Shown here: positions 24,901 through 31,834 of the stretch, one piece after another
How the letters are laid out: the number at the start of each line of letters is the position of its first letter
Position numbering within the stretch: the stretch's first letter is position 1
Assembly (NCBI GenBank): GCA_963732595.1
Contig: CAVSZZ010000001.1
Location: forward strand, 186,001-250,000
Source: JAFGXF01 sp963732595
GTDB lineage: Bacteria > Chloroflexota > Anaerolineae > Anaerolineales > Anaerolineaceae
Reading direction: 5' to 3'
DNA: 64,000 nt
Translations under genes and position numbers: made by a program
The notes under the pieces: generated by a model
What the model was told of the DNA's origin: nothing
What the model saw: only the letters and a program-made list of their open reading frames with translations
The model's database searches: none

Positions 24901-27033
24901 GAATCCGGTGACACGACCGGTGCGCTGAGTTCGATCTCACAGGCTCAGGCACTCTCTCCGGATGACCAGTCCATCCAGCACCTCGTCCTGGCGTTGCAGC
25001 GTGGCTGCCTGTTGGTCGGAACTGAAGCCCTGCGGGCGCGCATCCAGAAGGCGCTGACAGAACCCATCCAGGACCAGGATTACCCCCTGACATTGGTCGA
25101 AGCCGCGTTGGACTGCGGGTTGACCGATGAGGCATTGCTGGCGAGTGAACTGATCAGCGAAGCGGCTGATCCTGTCCGCCTGGCGGCTGTCAAGGCGCGA
25201 ATGGATGCCCTGGCGGATGCACCTCAGGATGCTTTTGAGCATTTTGAAGCGGCCCAGGCCGGGCAGGATGATGCTGCTGCCTATCCAGTTCGGTTGTCGC
25301 GGCTGGTCTCGCTGGCAGGCGCCGCAATCGCCATGGGACAATGGCTGCAGGCTTATGAATTCAGCCAGGCTGCCCTGGCACTGGCGCCTTACGAGCCGCT
25401 GGCTGCCCTGAATGCCTTCAAAGCACTCATCTATCAACATGAAGAAGTGGAATTGTGCGATCGCTTGAAGATCGAGGCTCACCGCCCGGCCGGCTTGGAC
25501 CTGCCGGTGGGTGCGCTGGATGCACTGCTCGCCAGCCTGCCACCTCGTGAAACCTATGCTCACCTTCCGTACTGGCTGGCGCGCGGTGCCGGTTTGACGG
25601 GCTCGATCGTCGAAAAGAAAGACCTGGCCAGTGCTCCCGAATTGGGACCGAACGAGCTGGCCGGGAGCATCTTCTTGCTGCTGGCAGCCGGTCAGGCGCG
25701 GGAAGTCGACCGCATGCTTGAATCCTGGCCGGAGAATTACAGAGTGCGCCTGTATCACAGCGCGGCCCTGCTGGACCGTGAAGCGGGAACGGCTGCCAAT
25801 GATGCCGAATTGCTGCTGCTCAACGACCCGGCTGACCCGATGTCCCTGGCCTTGAAGGCTTATGCTCACCCCGGTGATGCTTTCACCGCTTATGAAGCCA
25901 TCGAGAAAGCCCTGGCAGCCTGGATTGATGAACCGGCCTGGCATGAATATGCCGCTGAATTGAGCCACGAACTCGGAAATGCCCAGGGTCGCATCCGGCA
26001 TGCAGTCGAACTTGTCAAATTATCCCCGGATCAATGCAAGTATCAGATCATGGCCGGTAGTGCCTGGCTGGATTCCGGTGGAAACGAGAGCGCGATCCAC
26101 TACCTAAGGCGGGCGGCGCTCCTGGAACCTCATAACAAAACCGCCTGGTTGCTGCTCGGTCAAGCCTGTTATCAGGCCGCCAATCGCAGCGAAGCCCAGG
26201 ATGCGCTGGAACGCGCCATCGCCATCGACCCGGATGATCCCGCACCTTTGATGCTTTCCGGCCAGATCGCGCTTTCAGCTGAAGCTTATGACCTGGCAGC
26301 TGCCAGGGCCAGGCAGGTGCTGGAGATCGATCCTGAAGAACCGGGCGGCCTGCTGCTGTTGACCGGCTCATTGGCCAGGCAGGGTCGTCACGAAGAAGCG
26401 CTTAACACGCTCGAATCCGCCTCGCTCGCCCTGCGCAAGAGTCTGCCGGTGCAGGTCGAACAGCTTAAGTTGACCCAGGTCCTCAAGGGACCCAAAGCCA
26501 TCCTGGCACAGCTCGAATCCCTCCACGCGCGCAACCGGGACAATCCGGGCGTTTTGAAAGCCCTGGCCGAGTGTTACAGTGCCGTTGGTCAGGATGCGGA
26601 TGCGGAACAAACCGCTCTGGAAGCGCTCAAACTGGCAGGTGAGGATGGCAGTCTGCATTATCTGGCAGGCAAGATACAGCGTGCCAGGGGTCAACTCGAC
26701 CAGGCCCTCGATCATCTCTCCGAAGCCATCCGGCTGGAGCCTGACAACGTCGAAGCTTACCTTGAACTGGCCCAGACCCATGTCGACCGCCGCCAATACG
26801 AACAGGCCGTGCGCATCTACCAACAAGCAACCATCGTTTGCCCGGATGACCACCGCCCCTATTTACAGGCCGGCATGCTGTTGAAGGAAGGGGCCGATTT
26901 TGCCGCCGCGGAAGTCATGCTTAAAAAGGCTTCCAGCCTGATGCCGGCGGATTTGAACATCCGCAGCCAACTGGGTGCCCTGATGGCACTGAATTTCGTT
27001 CACCACACGCAGGATGCTTTAACGAGGTCATAA
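21979..27033 (+). CDS. Giant TPR-repeat protein (1684 residues)
   Basis: Almost the whole length after about residue 230 is built of tetratricopeptide repeats. Examples are AETACQTVLEIQPDNGQANAIYGELLHAQGDDEKALLHLTRATTMSPD, ADAATAIEKALELEPNRPDLVLMHTRALLAAGD and DQALDHLSEAIRLEPDNVEAYLELAQTHVDRRQYEQAVRIYQQATIVCPDD. I estimate more than 30 repeats. The N-terminal 230 residues are helical but not TPR-like. No signal peptide or membrane segment, so cytoplasmic. The frame is uninterrupted over 5 kb. The stop overlaps the protease start (TAATG), so the two proteins are made in step, which suggests a scaffold or regulator bound to the protease. The function is unknown. Confidence 0.9.
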   Translation: MASAGFLKQLRSLLPESDWQPVLSALRQDRLVWAALQDDALCSRALESCGRIASAWNPARLGLLSLGYTFNEADLQAQPASRIEPDLAARLLTLSTDPQDANEDLPSAMLAALLARETHHQTNQWQRALADVFDKYAALAPTVLACLVPIAHAPAILLYSFLAGNLFPEPDERRRILTHAIFANPIDSAERVNLIVQILSALPDAEQLEYLNWLKHNNLSKISSAVAGELLGNGKNAPARKMPDVVEIEADHFDMETAYTQAMLQKLNGKEAESKQTLTSALDQIKSRQEQLLDALDEMNAPAPETNGDTTPLKGDSTDAAGLIKTISGQIQAGDIENALISLREAQAAYPENPDFARLQAEIARQNGHSTDTIDALQTAVMLKPDDVSLRKSLASAYEEQDNWKDALDERRSVLKFFPEPPEQELLALAATAIRARQLAVAETACQTVLEIQPDNGQANAIYGELLHAQGDDEKALLHLTRATTMSPDLPAPWLVISRIYRDQGNETFSIDTLKAASQVLPDSPEIQYALGENCLANSSPSEALVYLRKAHKYDPSSPVIRLRLAENLTALGLYAEADRILKDARLEDPSNPELAMLSARVMLGLGDLNAALDSVTLALEARPDRVTTFSLLAEILEAAINEKNSLSAILAAHPTLKNLTGSLQEMLEGAIASRPESLDLQMLSADLLAETGAADQALERYRSLLQKLPYKHPVSWRAQFGLGRIALQLGQLDAALVSLKEAAHLMPERTDILKSLAETYRLANLPREAMDTAQAIADLLPGDAGSLLWQAGLCLKLNEPADAATAIEKALELEPNRPDLVLMHTRALLAAGDTAPAQARLDALTANTDLDTGTYKLAADLYTEMALPARTSACLKKAVEVSNVLDSGLMADLAEAYMDEGDPAEALRAIDQALSVDEDNEMLVLNRCALLDQLGQAVEAREYLVTLLNSSRTEGWSNLSLSALHARLAELLRESGDTTGALSSISQAQALSPDDQSIQHLVLALQRGCLLVGTEALRARIQKALTEPIQDQDYPLTLVEAALDCGLTDEALLASELISEAADPVRLAAVKARMDALADAPQDAFEHFEAAQAGQDDAAAYPVRLSRLVSLAGAAIAMGQWLQAYEFSQAALALAPYEPLAALNAFKALIYQHEEVELCDRLKIEAHRPAGLDLPVGALDALLASLPPRETYAHLPYWLARGAGLTGSIVEKKDLASAPELGPNELAGSIFLLLAAGQAREVDRMLESWPENYRVRLYHSAALLDREAGTAANDAELLLLNDPADPMSLALKAYAHPGDAFTAYEAIEKALAAWIDEPAWHEYAAELSHELGNAQGRIRHAVELVKLSPDQCKYQIMAGSAWLDSGGNESAIHYLRRAALLEPHNKTAWLLLGQACYQAANRSEAQDALERAIAIDPDDPAPLMLSGQIALSAEAYDLAAARARQVLEIDPEEPGGLLLLTGSLARQGRHEEALNTLESASLALRKSLPVQVEQLKLTQVLKGPKAILAQLESLHARNRDNPGVLKALAECYSAVGQDADAEQTALEALKLAGEDGSLHYLAGKIQRARGQLDQALDHLSEAIRLEPDNVEAYLELAQTHVDRRQYEQAVRIYQQATIVCPDDHRPYLQAGMLLKEGADFAAAEVMLKKASSLMPADLNIRSQLGALMALNFVHHTQDALTRS

Positions 27034-29660
27034 TGGAACACTCCGTGAATAATTTCGACTATTCAAAACCGATCCAGCGTGAATTGATCCTGGAACTATT
27101 GACCACCGCGCTCAATCAACGCGAGTTCCGCTTTGTGCGGCAGGCGTCCCTGATGTGGCTGGCGGCTTATCCGGGCGATTACAAGATCAATTACCTGCTG
27201 GCGCGCGCCTTGCTGTTGGAAAGCAAGACCAGCCAGAGCCTGCCGATCCTTAAAAAGATCAACACCACCGACCCGGAATACCTGCCAGCTGTCCAGGCGC
27301 TGACCGATCACCCCAACGCCGACACCGCCACGATCTCGAATGCACGGACAGATGCCTATATCCTGGAAGAAACCCAGCCGACCAACAACAGCTACCCGGG
27401 TTGGGTGAATGCCACCCGCGAAGCCCGCAAGCTGCTGGTGACCGGCGACCATGCCCAGGCTGAAGTCATCCTGCAATCCGCATTGATCCAGAACATCGCT
27501 TCCGCCCTGCCGGCCATCGTCCACCTGGGCATCTTCCATCTGAAACAGGATTTCACGGCCCTGCAGACATTGTCTGAACTTTACAGCCAGCGCCATCCCG
27601 AATGTGTCACCATTTTGCTGTATCTGGCTGAAGCCTGCATGCAGAATGGCGAAGATGCGCGCGCCGTTTCCCTGCTGCACCAATGTGTGTCGCTGGATGC
27701 GGCCGCGGAAGTGCCCGTCCGGATCTGGGGCACGACCTTCCCCTACCGGCCATTGTGGCCTTCCACACTTGAAATGACCTTCGACCTGCCCATCCCGGCC
27801 GCTGTGGCCACCAGCATGGGTTGGAATGCGATCGGCGCATCCGCTCCCGCGGCGGCTGCCGGTGGTTTCACCGGACCTGCGGACGCCAGCACGGTCGAGA
27901 CGCCTTTTGTGGCCACCCCGGTGGATGCCAGCGACCCCTATCTGAAGATGGAAACCCCGGCGGCCGAAACCGGCAAGCGCACCGGGAAAGACACCCAGGC
28001 CAAGTTAACCCCCGGGGATCTCGATCACGTGCGCGAGACCTTCGACAAGTTGGCCAAGAGCATGAAGAAACCGGCTGTCAGCCGTTATGATGGTCGCTTC
28101 CCCATGTACGTCATCCTGACCTCCCATGAAGGGCTGCAGAAGCAATACGGACCCCAGACCGCCAAGGTGATCGAAGGCCTATTGAACGAGCTTTCCCTGG
28201 CGATCTCCAAACGACCTGGTTGGGGTTCCCTGGTCCTGAACGTGGACCAGCCGTCCTCCATGGCTACCTACGGCTTGACTGCGGTATCCCATGATGATCC
28301 CAACAAGATCAAACTTGAGATCGCCAACCTGGACAGTGCCCTGGTCAAGAAAGGCCAGATGATCGGGGCATTACTCATCGCCGGCAGCGAGGTGGTGATC
28401 CCCTTCCACCACCTGCCCAATCCAACAGAGGACAGTGACGCCTTCGTGGCTTCGGATAACCCCTACGCCAGCATCGATGAGAATTATTTTGTCCCTGATT
28501 GGCCGGTCGGGCGTCTCTCGGGCGGGCGTGGTTCGGATTCTAGCCTGCTCGTCCGTCAGATCCGCGGTTTGATCAGCCATTATGCCGAGGATCAGATCAA
28601 GGCGCAGTGGTGGAGCCGCATTCCGCTGCTCAGTTCCCTGTTCGGGTATTTCCTTTCCAATGAAACCCTCAATGGGTATAAGACCAGTTTCGGTTACACC
28701 GCCCAGGTCTGGAAGGCTTCTTCGACCTCGGTATTCAAACCGATCGGTGTCGAGCGGGGCATGCTGGTATCTCCCCCGGTGGTCACCGGCACGGTCTGGC
28801 AATCCGGTCTGCTGCCGGCAAAAATGGCCTACTACAACCTGCACGGCCTGGACGATTCTATGGAGTGGTACGGCCAGAAAAGCGCCACGGGTCCCAACAG
28901 CCTGCCGGATTATCCGGTGGCGCTCAGCGAACGTGACTTCTCCAACAACCGGAAACCCCCGCGTGTCATCTTCAGCGAGGCCTGCTACGGCGCATCGGTC
29001 GAAAACAAGAACGACAATGAATCACTGGCCTTGAAATTCCTCTCCCTGGGGACGCATGCCCTGGTCGGGTCGACCTGCATTGCTTACGGCAGTGTCGCCA
29101 ACCCACTCACCGCTGCGGATCTGCTGGGCAATGCCTTCTGGGCCAATGTCAAGGGCGGTCAACCGGTCGGTTTTGCGCTGATGAATGCCAAGATCAGCCT
29201 GGCCAAGTTGATGCACTCACGCCAGGGCTACCTGGACGGCGAGGATCAGAAGACCCTGCTCTCCTTCATCCTGCTGGGCGATCCCCTGGCAGGGACGGTC
29301 GAGAAACCGTCTTTACCCAAGCATATGATCCGCCTGGAAGAGATGGAAGCCATGAAGACCATCACTGACCATGATGCGGTGCCCACAGAGATGGAAGGTA
29401 TTCCCGCGGAAATGGTCCAGCAGGTCAAGCGCGTGGTGGCCAAGTACCTGCCCGGCCTGACGGATGCCGAGATGGTTGTCCACCAGGGCGAGTGGGAAGG
29501 CAAATCAGCCAGCAAGACCCTGCAATCTCCCCGGGGCGACCCCCGCTACGTGGTGACGCTGAGCAAGCAGGTCAAGGTCGCCAAATATATGCATCATCAT
29601 TATGCGCGTTTCACATTCGACACGCGCGGCAAGATCGTCAAAGCTTCGGCCTCGCGCTGA
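27033..29660 (+). CDS. Cytoplasmic C25 (gingipain)-like caspase-fold protease with N-terminal TPR-like region
   Basis: 875 residues. Residues 1-225 are helical and TPR-like, and 255-345 form a low-complexity linker. About 350-735 match the gingipain-type clan CD fold: MYVILTSHEGL, ASDNPYASIDENYFVPDWPVGRLSGG, YYNLHGLDDSMEWYG and VIFSEACYGA. Later blocks are THALVGSTCIAYGSVANPLTAADLLGNAFW and LLGDPLAG. The catalytic dyad is probably His604 and Cys651 (codons at 28842 and 28983). Residues 736-875 are a C-terminal extension of unknown type. Gingipains are secreted, but this one has no signal peptide, so it should act inside the cell. Last gene of the sigma-54 operon. Confidence 0.86.
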   Translation: MEHSVNNFDYSKPIQRELILELLTTALNQREFRFVRQASLMWLAAYPGDYKINYLLARALLLESKTSQSLPILKKINTTDPEYLPAVQALTDHPNADTATISNARTDAYILEETQPTNNSYPGWVNATREARKLLVTGDHAQAEVILQSALIQNIASALPAIVHLGIFHLKQDFTALQTLSELYSQRHPECVTILLYLAEACMQNGEDARAVSLLHQCVSLDAAAEVPVRIWGTTFPYRPLWPSTLEMTFDLPIPAAVATSMGWNAIGASAPAAAAGGFTGPADASTVETPFVATPVDASDPYLKMETPAAETGKRTGKDTQAKLTPGDLDHVRETFDKLAKSMKKPAVSRYDGRFPMYVILTSHEGLQKQYGPQTAKVIEGLLNELSLAISKRPGWGSLVLNVDQPSSMATYGLTAVSHDDPNKIKLEIANLDSALVKKGQMIGALLIAGSEVVIPFHHLPNPTEDSDAFVASDNPYASIDENYFVPDWPVGRLSGGRGSDSSLLVRQIRGLISHYAEDQIKAQWWSRIPLLSSLFGYFLSNETLNGYKTSFGYTAQVWKASSTSVFKPIGVERGMLVSPPVVTGTVWQSGLLPAKMAYYNLHGLDDSMEWYGQKSATGPNSLPDYPVALSERDFSNNRKPPRVIFSEACYGASVENKNDNESLALKFLSLGTHALVGSTCIAYGSVANPLTAADLLGNAFWANVKGGQPVGFALMNAKISLAKLMHSRQGYLDGEDQKTLLSFILLGDPLAGTVEKPSLPKHMIRLEEMEAMKTITDHDAVPTEMEGIPAEMVQQVKRVVAKYLPGLTDAEMVVHQGEWEGKSASKTLQSPRGDPRYVVTLSKQVKVAKYMHHHYARFTFDTRGKIVKASASR

Positions 29661-29695
29661 GCCGCTCCCCTCCCGGCGGCAAAGGCAGGCAGAAT

Positions 29696-29726
29696 AAAGA
29701 GCGGACCAACCGATCCGCTCTTTAAT
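29696..29726 (+). terminator. Terminator of the TPR-protease operon
   Basis: AAAGAGCGGA (29696-29705) and TCCGCTCTTT (29714-29723), an 8-nt loop, then AATTT. The 10-bp perfect stem lies 36 bases after the stop codon. Confidence 0.8.
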
Positions 29727-29877
29727 TTAAGTAACTTAAACCACAAAGAGCACGAAGAACGCGAAGAAGAGCGTAGGGTGTGCCAATGCTTCCGCAGGGA
29801 GCTGGCGCACCACGTGATCAGATACACGGTCGTGTAAAAGCTGAGCGTTGTGAGCAGGCATCCCGGTGCTTCTAATC

Positions 29878-30090
29878 GTAGGTTGGGTTAGCGTCGATAG
29901 ACATCTGTGCCCGATGGGCACGGCATCCCCCGGAGTGGCTCATCGTTATTCGCCACACCCGGGAGAAGCGTAACCCAACAATTTCCAAACGTTGGGTTAC
30001 GCTCTTCCAAGCAGATATTTTACGTTCTGATGTTTGTAAGGATTCACAGAAATAATGGAAGTTCTATTAAGGATCGCTAACCCAACCTAC
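29878..30090. repeat. 213-bp inverted-repeat element (GTAGGTTGGGTTAGCG family)
   Basis: Terminal inverted repeats GTAGGTTGGGTTAGCG (29878-29893) and CGCTAACCCAACCTAC (30075-30090) are perfect over 16 bp. The interior contains GGCATCCCCCGGAGTG..CACCCGGG, a block shared with the different element at 7118-7330, and an inner inverted repeat TAACCCAAC..GTTGGGTTA (29971-29999). No coding sequence. The element belongs to a family with further copies nearby. Confidence 0.7.
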
Positions 30091-30097
30091 GGGAAAC
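29971..30097. repeat. 127-bp direct repeat, copy 1
   Basis: Starts TAACCCAACAATTTCC and ends CCAACCTACGGGAAAC; it forms the right part of the element 29878-30090. It is about 90% identical to 30269-30395. Confidence 0.75.
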
Positions 30098-30185
30098 ATT
30101 CCCTCCCTCACCACCCGATGATTGATTCTAGATATGAATTGGATGATATTGATATTCTTAATTACCTTGAGCAATCAGGAGCCTG

Positions 30186-30211
30186 CCTCTCCCTCCCTTC
30201 GGAGGGAGAGG
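30186..30211. repeat. CCTCTCCCTCC hairpin
   Basis: CCTCTCCCTCC (30186-30196) and GGAGGGAGAGG (30201-30211), an 11-bp perfect stem with loop CTTC. The same hairpin, extended to 14 bp, occurs at 35125-35158, also close to a GTAGGTTGGGTTA repeat. Confidence 0.65.
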
Positions 30212-30268
30212 ATCGATGATCATATGAATCCCGATCACCCAATCCATTCAGTCCACCCGTGGGAAACA

Positions 30269-30395
30269 TAACCCAACAATTTCCAAACGTTGGGTTACGC
30301 TCTTACAAGCAAATATTTTACGCTCTGATGCTTATTAGCTCTCACAGAAATAATGGAATTTCAATTAAGGATCGCTAACCCAACCTACGGGAAAC
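30269..30395. repeat. 127-bp direct repeat, copy 2
   Basis: Second copy of the unit at 29971-30097, with the same length and scattered substitutions. A shorter relative (GTTGGGTTACGC..GCGCTAACCCAACCTAC) follows at about 30439-30471. No gene is visible between 29727 and 30490. Confidence 0.75.
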
Positions 30396-30490
30396 GCACC
30401 TTACTGATGGGACGCGTGTACCAACGTTCACCAGGTGTTGGGTTACGCAAAGAGCGCTAACCCAACCTACGGAGCTAATCCAACCTGCGG

Positions 30491-30697
30491 TCACTCAATA
30501 TGATAGCCGAGCTTCTCGATGGCGGCGCGTATCTCCGTTTCACCGACCTGTTGAGGCTCGTATTCCACTTTTACCCTGCCCTGGCGGTAACTGGCTGAGA
30601 TCTGCCGGATCCCGGGAAGTTCATCTTCGATACCCTCGATGCGCATGGCGCAGCTGGCGCAGTGCATGTCTTTGATGACCAGTGTTAGTTTTTCCAT
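30491..30697 (-). CDS. Heavy-metal-associated (HMA) copper chaperone
   Basis: A 68-residue ferredoxin-like HMA domain with the metal motif MHCASC (residues 11-16, KDMHCASCAMRIEGIEDEL). It probably carries Cu(I). Last gene of the csoR-cop operon, six bases after the SafE-cupredoxin stop. It is a second chaperone, distinct from the one next to csoR. Confidence 0.88.
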   Translation of the reverse strand: MEKLTLVIKDMHCASCAMRIEGIEDELPGIRQISASYRQGRVKVEYEPQQVGETEIRAAIEKLGYHIE

Positions 30698-30703
30698 GGT
30701 GAC

Positions 30704-31783
30704 CTAGGCATCAAAAACGATCACACCGGTGTACATGCCCATCGAGCAGGTGAACTGCATCTCGGATCCCGCTGCCTGGGGTGGAATTTGGATCTGGACG
30801 ATGCCGGTCGCCGGTAACAACACTTCCTGGTTCAGCGCCGGGATGACGAATGCCCGGGAACAGGAGAAGGTATTCTCCGTCACCAGGTTCAAGGTCAACG
30901 CGGTATCAGCCGAGGCATGCAGCACCTGGGGCTGGTACCCGGAGTTCTCTGCGTTGAGTGTCAGGACATTTTCATCTGAACTGGGTTGAGTGCCATCGCT
31001 CAGGCTGGCCGGTGGTACTGTGGATCCCGCCAGGGGCTGAATATTCGTTGGTGAGGGAGTAAACGGGGATAAGCCGGCTAAATTCAAGCCGCTGTTGATC
31101 GACAGCAACCCCAGGACAAGCACCGTCACGGCCACAAAGCGCATGAACCATTTTTCCAAAGCCTGTCCGAGCCGGGTCGCCAGGTACGCCACAGCGAAGA
31201 AAACCGGGCTGGTCCCCAGCGTGAAGGCAAACATCAGGGCCGCACCCATGGCCGGGCTGCCTGTGCCGATGGCGACCGCCATCATAGCCTGGGTTACCCC
31301 GCAGGGGATAAAAATGGTCAGTGCGCCCAGAAAGAGTGGGGCATACCAATCATTCGCATTTTTCGCTTTGCGGCGGATGTAACGCGTGATGAACTTCGGC
31401 GGCTCCACCGAAAAATAGCGAAAGATGGGGTGGACGTTGAGCATGCGCATGGCATTGCCGAGCATGAAAATGCCGATGCCAATCAGCAGCACTGCCCGCA
31501 TCGAGGCAGTCAACTGCAGGACGGAACCCAAACCACCCAGGACCAGGCCCAACAGGGTGTAAGCCAACATCTTGGCCGATAGAAAGAGCAGGATCGGCAC
31601 AGCCATGCCCTGAGTTTTCTTGTGAGGGTGGTATCTCCCAACCCTGGCTTTCACCGGCTGGTTCAACATCTGCTGCTCAAGCTGCTGACCCAGCGAACTG
31701 GCCAGCAAGCCACCCTGCACCGCCAAACAGGACAGGCCACCTGTCGTTAAACCTGTGATAAAAGCTACCAGAATTTGATCCAT
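30704..31783 (-). CDS. SafE/DsbD-like membrane protein fused to a cupredoxin-like domain
   Basis: 359 residues. The N-terminal part has about six helices with the internal-repeat motifs GLTTGGLSCLAVQGGLLAS and GALTIFIPCGVTQAMMAVAI, as in SafE/TauE-like (DsbD-TM) transporters that use a Cys in each half. After a Pro/Ser linker (about 235-270) comes a beta-rich domain with NTFSCSRAFVIPALNQ and FTCSMGMYTGVIVF, which looks like a cupredoxin/EfeO-type copper site (Cys, His-poor, Met). Its place between copA and an HMA chaperone supports a copper-handling or cytochrome-oxidase assembly role. Confidence 0.82.
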   Translation of the reverse strand: MDQILVAFITGLTTGGLSCLAVQGGLLASSLGQQLEQQMLNQPVKARVGRYHPHKKTQGMAVPILLFLSAKMLAYTLLGLVLGGLGSVLQLTASMRAVLLIGIGIFMLGNAMRMLNVHPIFRYFSVEPPKFITRYIRRKAKNANDWYAPLFLGALTIFIPCGVTQAMMAVAIGTGSPAMGAALMFAFTLGTSPVFFAVAYLATRLGQALEKWFMRFVAVTVLVLGLLSINSGLNLAGLSPFTPSPTNIQPLAGSTVPPASLSDGTQPSSDENVLTLNAENSGYQPQVLHASADTALTLNLVTENTFSCSRAFVIPALNQEVLLPATGIVQIQIPPQAAGSEMQFTCSMGMYTGVIVFDA

Positions 31784-31834
31784 TCTTGATTCTCTCTTTG
31801 GTAAGTTTGGAGGATTTGGATATTAAGAGACCGG

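Noticed and set aside
24937..26001. 354-residue antisense open frame within the TPR gene
   Set aside because: Composition typical of antisense shadow of a high G+C repeat gene; no start signal or family resemblance.
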